In this document: in pieces, positions 12,461 through 23,234 of the stretch
Numbering within the stretch: position 1 is the stretch's first letter
Layout: every line of letters begins with the position of its first letter
Assembly (NCBI RefSeq): GCF_033958435.1
Contig: NC_134138.1
Span: 178,916,798 to 178,980,797 of the forward strand
Reading direction: 5' to 3'
DNA length: 64,000 bases
DNA from: Carettochelys insculpta
Taxonomy: Eukaryota; Chordata; Testudines; Carettochelyidae
The notes under the pieces: model-generated
What the model was told of the DNA's origin: nothing
What the model saw: only the letters and a program-made list of their open reading frames with translations
Database searches by the model: none
Made by a program: the position numbers and the translations under genes

Positions 12461-12945
12461 ACACACAGTACTTAAATGGGCCATAATAGAACTCTTAGGG
12501 CCCTGGATGGTGAGAGGATGATGTTCTTCTTAAACATTAACGCTATACAAAGACCTTTTATCTACTGTGATCTCCATAAGCAGGTCATTCTGTCAGATCT
12601 CTGGGGCAAGTGTGCCCTTCATTATGTTTTGGTTCAGAACCTAGAACAATGGGCACTGAGCTGAGACTGTGTGTGATAAGCACTTATCACCATAAGAATA
12701 ATACAAATAATAAATTGCCAACAGTTACTTCTTGTTCTCTTGCTCACTCTGGTGCATGTTGTCTGTTTGTCAGGTTTATGCCCGTACAACTGAATGGAAG
12801 AAGGTGGTTCCATTCCCACAAAGTGTGCCCTTACTGTCGATGAAGCTGTAGAGGTCCCTGGAGCTACAAATGACTTTAAGTCTTTTTGTATGCATTTTAC
12901 TCATTGTACAACCAACAAAAAAAACCTTATGAACTGAGCACTCAT

Positions 12946-13073
12946 TAGGGTTTCCTGGTGTCAGTATTGTGCTGGACAGTCCAGTATTTTGGCTCTCTGT
13001 CCATTAAAAAACAAAACAAAGAATACCAGACACTTAAATGTCCAGTATTTTGTGGAGGACATTGGCAACCCTA
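12946..13073. mobile_element. Short TIR element (TAGGGTTtCC ends)
   Basis: A 128-bp segment bounded by TAGGGTTTCC and GGCAACCCTA, an inverted repeat of about 10 bp. Inside, GTCCAGTATTTTG occurs twice in the same orientation (near 12982 and 13039). It looks like a short member of the 'TAGGGTTGCCA' class. Confidence 0.55.
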
Positions 13074-14120
13074 GCACTCAGTCCAGTGAATTATACATCA
13101 TAGTGGAAAAAAAAAACAAACAACAAAAAACCAGCAAAATATTCAATTAAAGTTAGGCACTGTCAGTGTGGAGAGCAGTCAGTATACTTTGGCAAACATA
13201 GCTTGCTTTGGAAGAACACTTTAAGCAGGCCTCACAATACAGGTGAAGAGTCAGAAGTGAATGTCTTGGATTTCAAGGACTATACTCAAAGTTGCATTCT
13301 GTAAATTTTATTAGAAACCTCTCTTTTATGCAGGAAATGCTGACAGAACTGAAGAACTTGTCTGAGATGTTACAAGAATAGAAAATGACCATTCCCAAAG
13401 CAGACAACCTAATGAAAACATACAACAAAAAGAACTGAAAAGCTAAAAAACAGACCCAGGAGTTCACTCTGAATAAGACCAGAAAGCTGAACTTTCCATG
13501 ACGTTCAAAACTACCAAACTAAATGTTGCTTGCAAAAGCCCCAGAATTAACTCACCTCAAATCATTCAAGCAGTCATTGACAACACAAGGACAAAACATT
13601 TCACAGCTGCTTCAAACAAAGCAAATCAAAGCACATGTAAAGAAAGGACTTTTCAAAAGAAGTTAGCACTGTCAAGAGAATCCAGAGAGTCACCACTTTG
13701 GAGAAAAGGAAATAAGAGCACTGATTCTCAACTACACAGGAAATACTTCGGATTTGTGGAGTGCCAGGCTTCTGGAGGAAAACAAAACGTTCCTGGAGAC
13801 TTACACTCATTCTTCTGGTAAAGATGCTCCTGTTGGAAGCAATGCAGATTGCACACGGGAATGAACAACATATTTGCAATGAAACAGACTGCACTTACCA
13901 CTCATATAGCAGCGTGCTATTCATTTCAGGTGTGGGACTTCCTTATAACTCAGTGGATTCTGATGCTTGGAAAGGGCTGATGTGCAGCACATCATCTCAA
14001 GTCATAGCACAATGAGAACAGTGAGGTCAGTTTTATCGGCCAATGTATGAGTTTCTATGAAGATAGTTCAGGTTTTTATTCCAATATTGAAGTTTTATTC
14101 TAGAGTACTAGTAGCTGATA
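13074..14120. other. No recognised feature
   Basis: Two overlapping chance ORFs in opposite directions (13498-13821 + and 13601-13894 -) show no domain motif. Nothing else supported. Confidence 0.4.
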
Positions 14121-14290
14121 AGGTATGTCTATGAAGCTGACCCTAAAGCACTGCCATGGCAGTGCTCTACCATAGCTGTATAGTTATGGTTACAGTATTG
14201 GGAGAAGCTCTCCCAGCTTTGTAATAAAGCCACCTTCACAAGAGGCATAGCTTCCCTCATGGCAGCATTGTCTGTACTGCCACTTCAAAG
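14121..14290. repeat. Probable MITE remnant with internal palindromes
   Basis: It begins AAGGTATGTCTATGAAGCT, like a worn 'GGTATGTCTACAC' MITE end, and holds a perfect 20-bp palindrome at 14147-14166 plus GGGAGAAGCTCTCCC (14200-14214). The right end is not clear. Confidence 0.35.
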
Positions 14291-16699
14291 AACTGAACTT
14301 TGCTTCATATGAGGATTGAGTGAGGGGGTGTGCTTTTTCACACCCTTCAGTGTAAGTGGCACAGTGTAAGTGTCAGAAAAAGGGCCACGTTCTTTCAATT
14401 TCAGATCAAAAGAGTACATTGCATGTGTAGATGCTGTGCAGGTTTTCTTGAGAAAGACTCAGCTTTCTGAAAAAAAGCTGACACAGCCTCAGAGCACAAA
14501 ACTGAATCTCCTCTACAGCCCCAGCTGAGTGCCATCTGGCTTTTAAACCAACCTGCAGAGGCTAATGCACTAAGCCTCAAAGTTCTCAGATTCAAACCTG
14601 CCTTTCAGCAGTTACATAGGCACCTAATACTATAAAGACTCGAATTCTCCAAGGAGACTGCAATGGATCCTGTTAAAAATTAAAGGTAAGCACACAGAAA
14701 AAAATGACAAACCCAAAAGAAAATGGAAGTCTATTTGTGGGTCTATGTCCTGAATGACAGCTTAGAGACACGGGACTTCCTTTGTCTGAAGGAGGGAGGG
14801 GGGTGGTGAGTGTAGAGAATTTTTGCAAATCAAGCCTGCACTCTATTCCAGTGACTATATATTGAAAAAAAGAAAAATCAACTCAGACCATGCTAAAGAT
14901 AAAGCACACAGTAATTTAGTAATGGAGATGCTGGACATTATTGCTTTACAACCAAACAAGATTGACAACTAATTGCAAATTGAGTCCAAAAAGCAACAGG
15001 AGCTCTGACTGCAATTTAAATCTTCATTGCCCAAGAACAAGAGACATCACTTAAAAAAAAAGTGAACAAAAGCATGCCTCATATCAACATTCAGAGAACA
15101 GTCCATCTTCATGACAAGTTTTATTTTTGGTTTTATTTGTAAAACTATTCACTTTAGTATTAGATTCCCACACTAAAGTAACAGGATCAGATCTTCTGAC
15201 CTCACTCACAGTGAACACATGCGTACACTACACAGCTTTTAGCAACAGTACGGCAACGTTGTGCCAACAAAAAACTTCCACCCTCTATGAGTGGGATTTG
15301 CTTTGCACTGTTTACACTAGTGCTTGCTGTGGCAAAGTTTTTGTCATTTGGGCATGGATTGTTTTAATCACCTGCAAATGACAAAAGCTTTGACACTCAA
15401 TTGCCAGTATAGACAAAGTATCCGTGTCAAAATAAAAATAAAACCATTTAACCAGTTGGGATGTTGAAATATTACTGTGAGCTATTACGTACTCTTCTCT
15501 AAATGGCTGTAAAATAGAAAAAAAATATTTTTTGTCCCCAAACCAGCAGGAAAAAAAATACATGACTAGTCTTGTGTTTCCTTCCCTAGAGATTTTCTGC
15601 TTCTAAAGTAATGAAACCTATTTGGCACATGAAAATTCTTGAATGAAGGTGAAAATGAGCTTCCCAAACTGATTATATGTTTCTCTGGAACAGATCAATT
15701 CTATATTCTTAATGCATCAGGACATTTGTACCCATGTGCTGCGTATATCAGAAGACTAATGAGAACTTTTCGAACACTGTACCTGAAAGCAGGAAATCAG
15801 AGCATTTGTTAATACTCTGCAGTGGAAGTAAAGGGATGACAGAAGACTTTATGGAGAGGTCAAGAACTCAGTGAACACCTTTCTCTTTTATAACAACAAC
15901 TCAAGTGGACAACAAAGAGGGATCAACTTTGACAACATGATGACTCCATGAACTGTACAGTTAAATGTTATGATGTGAGTCTCAGGCAAGAATAAACACC
16001 AATCTACTTCCCATTAGCTAAGGAAGTCTGGAGTCTGCATCCCAAGCTGACATCTCAATCCATAGTAAATCTCCATAAATCACAAGCTGTTATCAGATGT
16101 GGTTCAATATTGGGTTCCTGCCAAGAGCTAGTTTCAGATTAGCATCTTTACTTGGAAAGATTAACGTTTATTTTATGCTTCAAAATCCTGTTTAGGCTGC
16201 AAGAAGCAGAGAAGCGGAGAGTTCCCTGCCTGTTCTGCCATCCACTACGTCAGCTTTAATAGGATTGTGCCACCTGTGCAATGAAGGAAAAAAATACATG
16301 TGTGCGGTGGGGGCAAGAGGCGTGAATCAGGGGATTCATTAAACTGTAATACTGATATACAGAGTTATCTCCACTTTCCAGACTGATGCTCTGTATCAAC
16401 AATCTCCTCAGCAGGAGAATTTTGGTCAGCAGAGTGATGAACCTTATATATCGAAACACAAAGGCAGTAGTGCTCTAGTTACTTTTGTTCTTTTCTACGT
16501 TCAACTGAGATGGCGGGCAAGGAAGAAACAATACTGTCACTTTCAAAACTATTTTTAAAAGCTGAGCAAAATCTAATAAAGAGGGCTATGCCCATAGAAC
16601 AGTGTAGCTTTGTTATCATTCACTAAACAAGACGAATTTGTTTCTTTTTCACTTATAACCAGCCCCCTTCTAACTTGACCACTGCTTATTCAACACAAG
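14291..16699. other. A+T-rich stretch without recognised feature
   Basis: 2.4 kb with no supported gene, RNA or repeat boundary. ORFs are short and overlap antisense. Confidence 0.45.
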
Positions 16700-16855
16700 T
16701 CTCAATTTTCAAACACAGGCATCTAAATTTAGGTTCGCATTATAGAAGTTTGAATTTTAGAGCTGCTGAGCACTCACAAATCCTGCTTAAGCACATGAAA
16801 ATGGAACATCTGAACACCTTAAAAACAGTTACTGAAGTGCTTAGGACCCTAACTT
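16700..16855. repeat. Ancient amniote repeat (GCTGAGCACtCAC type)
   Basis: Contains TTTTCAAACACAGGCATCTAAA, GAGCTGCTGAGCACTCAC and AAAATGGAACATCTGAACACC in the order of a well-known old amniote repeat with AAAGTGCTGAGCACCCACC near its centre. Worn and without clean ends. Confidence 0.45.
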
Positions 16856-17535
16856 AGGTCTGGGCTACACTTCCAGTTACCACCACAGCATCCTCAGGCA
16901 TCACAGCACTGCAGAGCTCTTGATCTCCAGTACCCCAGTGGCCTTGTAGTGGCCTGGTTCTTTCTACATCTTCCACAGACCTGCCCGCCAGCTAGGTCAT
17001 CTTTAAAGCACAGTCCTCTTAGAGGAACAAAAATAAGTGAAAACCCTCACAAACATCCCAAACACATATTTATTCTGCTCTTTTTGAAATACAATCAAGT
17101 TTGCTGCACTTCACACCCACCCTTCAGCTTTGTGGAGTTTTTCTATGCTTCCAAAGCCAAGTTCTGCCTCATAGAATTTTTCCCCTCAAAGCCCCTTTTT
17201 CCTAACACATCCCCCTGCCCACTACCTTCCCTCCCAGAGAACTACAGTAGCTGTTTTCTCAGACCTCCTTGCTCTAAAAGCCTGATCTGATTCCTTAAGG
17301 CTGTTTCCAGCTTGTCTTCACTACAGGCTTTCTAGAACAAGCAATCTCCTTTATCTTAAGTCTCCTTCACTGACTGAATTCTCCTCGCTGGCCCTGAAGC
17401 TTTCACAGCTGAGCTCACTAATGATAATCAAACCTCCAAATCAGGGTCAGCTGTGTGAGATAGAGAACCTCACAGGAAATGCTAAGCCTGCTTTCTGTCA
17501 GAAGAGCTATCCAAGCAGTGACTGCTGATTTACAA

Positions 17536-17606
17536 TTTTCAAAGGTGCTTAAAGGAGTCACACAGTCAAATTCTCATTCTCTAGTCTACTCTGAAAATCC
17601 CAACCT
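17536..17606. repeat. Ancient repeat fragment (TTTTCAAAGGTGC type)
   Basis: ATTTTCAAAGGTGCTTAAAGGAG on the left and CTGAAAATCCCAACC on the right resemble the two inverted ends of an old amniote foldback repeat. Weak. Confidence 0.35.
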
Positions 17607-17727
17607 TTGTCCACCATGAACTATTATGTGACACCAGTTATATAAGCATAAAAGGATCTGTCATAACTTCTATAAGAAATTCTCCTTGGGAGGCTTTATA
17701 ACACATTAAAAATTCCATTCAGGTAGG

Positions 17728-17840
17728 AAGCGTAATCTAGTAGGTAAAGCTTCTGCATTCTTCCCCAGTTTCCCTAGCTTTGCCAGTCAGTGGTATAATC
17801 TTAAGAAGGTCTCAGGCTTCCTTACTTGGTTTACTTCTCT
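17728..17840 (+). mobile_element. tRNA-derived MIR/CORE-like SINE fragment
   Basis: GTAATCTAGTAGGTAAAGC resembles the A-box part of MIR-like SINEs ('tgGtctAGTGGttAgAGC'). It is followed by CTTTGCCAGTCAGTGGTATAATCTTAAG, which fits the 'tgccactgacttgctgtgtgaccttggg' core. Very worn. Confidence 0.45.
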
Positions 17841-18179
17841 TAAATAGAAAGCTCAGCACATATTGCTGTGAACCAACAATTAAGGCCTCTAAAGTGCTTT
17901 GAAAAATTTTCATACAGAAGCTACTTTACTAGGAAAACATATTTTTCAATATATGTTGCCAGTTTTGGAGCCTATTTTATCATTTCCGCTCCCACTATTT
18001 GGATAAACAAGTTCCAATGTTTGCAGTGGTTTTAAGATTACATAGTCAAATTCTTAAAACGCGATTTGTCTCTGTGCTGCAGTAAAAGGTACATCACTCT
18101 TTCCTTTGTTTTTTTAAATATGGTTTCCATCTCTGCTCCCATCCCCCAAACTGTGTGTTAAAGATGAAAGATCCTCACC

Positions 18180-18255
18180 TGTGGCAAATCAGTGTAGCTC
18201 TAGTCAGTGAATGCAGCTATGCTAATTTACACCCACTGAGAATCCAGCCCTCTGA
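18180..18255. repeat. Ancient amniote foldback repeat
   Basis: CAAATCAGTGTAGCTCTAGTCAGTGAATGCAGCTATGCTAATTTACACCCACTGAGAATCCAGCCC in outline matches the old palindromic repeat built on 'TTTACACCAG..GAAGTCAATGGAGC'. Same class as 12371-12460 and 53645-53765. Confidence 0.5.
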
Positions 18256-18654
18256 TTCTATAGCAGTGAAGGTGTCCCTTGGACTGAAATTTAGTGTGTA
18301 TGGAGAATTGCCATGTCAAGAGCCATACTTTTATGACCAGTTTTAAATTAAATTAATGTGGACTCTCCCTCCTCTACCCCATGAAAGAATGAAATTAGTG
18401 TAGAGGCTAATTTGAGAGACTACTGCCTCTAGCATCTACCGATGTTTAAGGTGACCATATTTCCCTATGCTGAATAAGGGACATCTGGTAAATTACTTAT
18501 ATTAAAGTGAGTTCAATGGCAATCAATCAAAGCTATGCAAAATAAGTGTTCAAATTAACATCAAACTGACTGATGTTAAAAAGAAATACTGAGTAGATGG
18601 ATTCTTTTTATCTGCCTTCTTATCTGGAAGGTTTTTGGGGGGAGAGTTGGTACA

Positions 18655-18678
18655 CAAACAAACACACACACACACACT
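18655..18678. repeat. (CA)n microsatellite
   Basis: Run of alternating A and C with one AA interruption. Confidence 0.85.
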
Positions 18679-19234
18679 CCAGCCTACCTTGTATAGGGGG
18701 ATGGAGGTGATTGACTGACCTGACCCGCCCTTCCCTACCCCGTGCTTTCTAACCTTCATGCCTGCCTAGGCCCCTGGGAAGGACTTGCCTCTCCTGGTAC
18801 CTGGTGTCAGGCCTTCTCAAGGCAACATGTGGGGAGCATACAGGATTACAGGCCCGCCACCCAGGATTTCTGTGAGGGTTCACATCAGACAAAGCCTTTC
18901 AGCACTGTTTCCACCCATGTGGTATCTGTTTCCTGCCACAAAGATCTTTTCTATCCCCTTCCCCCACTGTTCCCCATGGCAAGAAGCAGCTTTTCCCTTC
19001 TCAGCCACAGAAAGGCAGCTAATACCACCTACCTGCTGCTGGCCCCTTACATAACCCAGCCATCTCCTGTCTGACCTGAATGGGCAGGAAGGGGTTAATC
19101 CCTAAGGATGCCTTCTGCACTGACTGCAGTAGCTCCAGCTCACCTGGCTGGAGAGGAGGCTTAGGAGGAGAGGATGACGAGGGGTCAGAGCAACCCTGCC
19201 ATTCCAGCTGCTGGACCTAGGGCAAGACACCGTA

Positions 19235-19668
19235 GCTGCATCTACATGGCCCCTCCCTTTCAGAAGGTACATGCAAATGTGGCCAATCAGAAATGCAAAT
19301 GAGGCATGGATTTAAATAGTTTGTGCCTCATTTGCCTATCCCTGTGTGACCTGGCTTCTGGAAGAACCATTTCTGTAAGCCAAAGCAACCACGTGGACGG
19401 GGTTCCTTTGAAAGGAAACCCCACTTTCGAAAGCACCCTTCTGCCTGATTTTTTTCCGAACAAAAGAAGCTTTCTAAAGGGGGGTTTCCTTTTGAAGGAA
19501 CCCTTTCCACACAGCTGATTTGGTTTCCGGAAATGGCTCTTCCAGAAGCCAGATCACTCAGGAATATGCAAATAAGGCATGCGATATTTAAATCCACGCC
19601 TCATTTGCATTTCCAATTGTTTGTATTTGCATGCCCCTTCCAAAAGGAAGGGGCCATGCAGACACAGC
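19235..19668. mobile_element. Full-length foldback MITE with octamer-like sites
   Basis: A 434-bp element whose two halves are inverted copies of each other almost to the centre. The left arm begins GCTGCATCTACATGGCCCCT and the reverse complement of the right arm begins GCTGTGTCTGCATGGCCCCT. Pairing continues through CTGGCTTCTGGAAGA and the GGTTCCTTtgAAAGGAAACCCC block toward a short centre near 19450. The right flank is TTA (19669-19671) and the left flank GTA (19232-19234), consistent with a worn Harbinger-type TWA duplication. Both arms carry ATGCAAAT/ATTTGCAT octamers. ORFs on both strands are products of the palindrome, not genes. Confidence 0.8.
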
Positions 19669-20124
19669 TTATGTGAAAAGGCTGGTAAGACCCTGCTTGG
19701 GAGGAGGAGGGACTGCAGCAGAGCTTGCTGGGTCAGGGCACAAACAGGTTGCAGACAGGTGAGCTCTGGCGTAGCAGGGTGGAAGCTGGAGAACAGAGAA
19801 GCTTCCCTGTGACAACTCTGTGTGAGGGTTTGGCATATTCAGGGCATGGGCTCCTCCTGGCCAGCATCCGAGGCCAGATGGTCTTGAGCTTTCCTCAGGT
19901 GCCAGCCCAGCCAGAGGCAGTAGCACAAGAAAGGAAGCTGCCAGCCAGGCTGTTGGTGAGCTGAATGATCTGACCAGGGACTGGTTCTCTACACAGCAGC
20001 AGAAGGAGTGGGACATACCCTGCCACAGGAATATGAAGAAGCAGCAGGGCTGAGAAAATGAAGGGGCATACCAGAGAGAGGTCAGTGATGGGGGAAGCAT
20101 GTAAAGAGCAAATGTGTGTGTAAT

Positions 20125-20260
20125 GCCAACAGACCCAGGTCATTAGCAGAAGGGACTGAATGTGTGACCATAGGGTCTAAAGCCCTGTGCTGTACCACCA
20201 AAGCTGAGCTGGCTGTAGAGCTCAGACTTCAGTCTCCCTAGAACATGGTCTCAGTGCCTC
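20125..20260 (-). mobile_element. tRNA-derived SINE (minus strand)
   Basis: On the minus strand a tRNA-like head can be read: an A-box-like CAGCTCAGCTTTGGTGGTAC, then a B-box-like CACATTCAGTCCC. The order and spacing match the two SINE copies at 32953-33335. It lies inside the putative composite element at 18447-20690. Confidence 0.5.
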
Positions 20261-20690
20261 TGGGATTATAGGCAGACAGCAAGTCTGGGACACAGCCAGC
20301 CACCACCTACCTGCACTCACCTGCCACTGCATCAAGCAGCCAATGCTGGCTGGAAGTGGGACACGGAGTGACACGGGCCTTCTGGCCAAAAGCTGACATG
20401 CAGCAGGGATGGTACCGATAGACCAGCAGGGGAAGCAGCTGGCTCACACTCTACTGCTTTGCCCATCCATCAGACTTGTGCACCCATCTCATCATCAGCC
20501 ACTGGACCCCCAAAACTCACTGTAAGTGAGTAGCTGGCAAGAAAGGAGTAGGGTCCACCAGTAGCAATGAGCGGGACTAATCAGAAAATGCAGGACAACG
20601 TATCCCTTTAAGAAAAAGTAGGGACACCTGCAGTGCAGAAGGGCTTAAATAAGGGATTCCCCCTTAAAAATGGGGCATCTGCTCACCCTA

Positions 20691-22548
20691 CTGGTATTGG
20701 AAGGAGGAGAAAAAAGAAACAGCTGCATCTGGAAGCACACTAGATCAACAGTGAGTATTTGCTGCTTTATTTTCAGTTACCCAGCCTAGCAAAGTACTTG
20801 ACCATGTGGTTAATTTTAACCATGTGAGTAATCCGACTCATTAAAGAAGTATCTCTTGTGTACTTAAAGCTTACAACATGGCTTTACAAGGAAGTCACAT
20901 GGCATATTGTCATCTGTATTCCAGTTGCTTGCTACGGAATTCAATTCTCTTTTCTAGCTCAATTAGAAGTTGAACCAATAGCCTCTCGTCCTTGTTGACT
21001 CTTAGCCTAAGATAAGATACCATTTAATTATCTTTCTTTGGGAGCTGCCCGTTGGTGTGTTGTCATCAGTGAGCTTTCTGTCACAGTGAGTAACTGTCAT
21101 CCCAGAGCACCTGAGCCTACCAACAGCTTCACAACAGACTCACCAACCAAGATCATAATTTTATCAAAGGACACTCTTCTCTTGTTGCCCAGAGCATCTC
21201 CTTCTGTTTATTCACTTGTAAAACTCCATGGCTTCTGTTTTGACTGACTATATATTGATTTTGTCCCCTGGTAGTCACAAAGCACTAATCTTATTCAGAC
21301 TTTTCTGCTACAAATAGTTATCTGTGGCTTCAGATAGAAGTTGGATGCAGTTGGAAAACGAATGTGTGACCCATGCAGAGTAAGTACTGTGAGCATACAG
21401 GAAAATTCTGCTTTCACTCCAAAGCCACAGAAAAGAAATAAAAATCCAGCGTGTCTTGGATGAGTAGTGGGAATCAACCAACATTAAGTATGGTCCAAAA
21501 TGTGTTAGTCTGTAAATTGGATAATACTCACACAGGAACTGCATTTTTATTTTAGAATCAACTGTTGAGAATAGTTTTCAGTAATTGAAGACAGAAAGAA
21601 AAAAAAGTGTGCATGCATATTATACAGAATTAAGGGTTGTCTATTGGAAAATCCTATTCTGAATAAATTTAATCCATTTGATGAAGCTAATTTGTCGGAA
21701 GGCACTCTTATGCTGTAATAAGTGTGTCCAAACATGGTATTAATGAGGAATAGTTTGTCTATCTTAAATGTACACTGTACCATAAATCCAATTCATTTCC
21801 CTCTGTAGACAAGCCCTTAGTGAAGGGTGAACCATAACATGTTTGATTCAAAATTCATAAGGTTCGTATGGACCTTTCCACTATCCCATTGATTAAATCA
21901 ATAGGATTTAGCTTTTCTTCGGCCCTTCATTGGAAATATTCAAATATTCTGATTTTTCCACATGGATCAGCATGGAGTTATGTATGTGCTTTAAAGCACA
22001 GATGGCCCCTAGCAGAAACATTCCAGTCCATTGAATTTCAACTCTTCCTCCCCCATCCAAAATTGGTGGCACTGAGATGTGGGGCTTTGGTTCAGTCCAT
22101 TATAAAGAAAGCGACCCTACAAAAATATCAAGTCTAAATCCAGCTTTATATTTTGAAATCTGGTTGAGCTTGGGGATCTTTGTTGCCTGAGCCAGTGGCA
22201 CATATAGACCTTAGGTTTCGCTCCATCTTTAGTATGGGACAAAGCTGACTAGTAAACAAGAATGATTATACCCACATACACTAAGACCTCCGATCCTACT
22301 ATTACTGAGGAAAGTGTGATGCAGAGCAAGCCACTGAAGGTCACCGGTCTCCCAGTCCCATGTCACGTGAGAGCCATCCTGCTGGAAGAGTGCAAGCACC
22401 AAGCATGATGGAAAGCTCATACTGCTGCCTCTTTAAGCAGGATCACACCACATCCTCTGGTAGTCAACATGAATATTGAAGGCAGTTTGTCTGATGGCTT
22501 GCTCAGACCTAGCCACATCTGTTTTCTTCAGAATCATATTTAAGTATC
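20691..22548. other. No recognised gene
   Basis: 1.86 kb of mixed, mostly A+T-rich DNA with only short, domain-free ORFs. Confidence 0.45.
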
Positions 22549-22560
22549 CTTGTTATGAAG

Positions 22561-22695
22561 TATCCCACTCACGCATCTGATGAGGCGGGTCTTTGCCCAC
22601 GAAAGCTTATGCTCCAAAATATCTGTTAGACTATAAGGTGCCACAGGACTTCTTCTTGGTCTCGAAGACAGACTAACATGGCTGCCTCTGTGATA
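22561..22695 (+). mobile_element. Penelope-like element tail, 5'-truncated, 12-bp TSD
   Basis: A 135-bp insertion consisting only of the PLE 3' end: CATCTGATGAGGCGGGTCT, TGCCCACGAAAGCTTATGC, GTTAGACTATAAGGTGCCAC and GACTAACATGGCTGCC. The 12 bases CTTGTTATGAAG stand directly on both sides (22549-22560 and 22696-22707), a perfect target-site duplication. That sets the insertion limits to the base and shows this tail segment alone was retrotransposed. Confidence 0.88.
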
Positions 22696-22849
22696 CTTGT
22701 TATGAAGCACACCTTTGTATACCACAGGCGGCTACATTCTACCACCCTACACCATACAACTGCGTCAGTGTAACCTTCCTTGCTCCTTATGCATTAGACA
22801 AGAGCCATACATAGCTATTACAGTGAATTGACCCATCTCTTATAGGCCA

Positions 22850-23120
22850 TGGGCTCAACAGCTTTCCCTGGCAAAGGCAGGGCAGCCCTACTCTGAACCC
22901 CACACAAGGGGCAGAGCTGTGGCTAGGTACCCCTCAGAACCACCTGTACTGCAGCATGTCTCCCCACACCACCCTCACTGCTGACCACAGCGCGGTGATC
23001 TGGCAATGATTTAAAGTGCAGGGCAAGGGCTACAGTAGCAGCAGCCAGGAGTTCTGGGCTCTGTTGTATCACTGGACCTCAGAGCAACTGCCCCCTTAGC
23101 AAGCCCCTGTCCCTCCTCCC
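22850..23120. repeat. G+C-rich repeat, unclassified
   Basis: G+C-rich segment around GATTTAAAGTGCAGGGCAAGG. It resembles a dispersed reptile repeat whose other strand reads 'ccctttaaat'; 29040-29290 may be related. No coding signal. Confidence 0.35.
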
Positions 23121-23142
23121 CCCGTTGGCAGGCCTGCTTATA

Positions 23143-23220
23143 GGCATCCTGATTCAAAATGCATTAAGGTTAATGGAAAGCCTCCTATTGACGTCAGTGG
23201 GCCAAGGGAATCAGGATCTG
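23143..23220. repeat. Ancient amniote palindromic repeat
   Basis: CATCCTGATTCAAAATGCATT at the left and GGAATCAGGATCTG at the right are inverted copies around CCTATTGACGTCAGTGGGCC. This is the 'gaTtcaaagcCCATTGAAGTCAATGG' class. Confidence 0.5.
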
Positions 23221-23234
23221 TATGACATTTCATA

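Larger units (their letters stand above)
18447..20690. mobile_element. Composite 2.2-kb TIR element (TAGGGTGACC ends)
   Basis: The left end reads TAAGGTGACCATATTTCCC with AATAAGGGACATCT shortly after. The reverse complement of the right end reads TAGGGTGAGCAGATGCCCC, with ATCCCTTATTT a little further in. These pair as inverted ends about 40 bp long. If it is one element, it is about 2.24 kb and includes the foldback MITE at 19235-19668 and a SINE-like segment at 20125-20260. No transposase is recognisable; the ORFs at 18742-19074 and 19669-20100 have no domain motif. Two separate truncated elements are an alternative. Confidence 0.45.

Noticed and set aside
16859..16935. GGTCTGGGCTACACTTCCAG as a MITE left end
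   Set aside because: No matching right end within about 1 kb; may be a truncated end but cannot be supported as an element.
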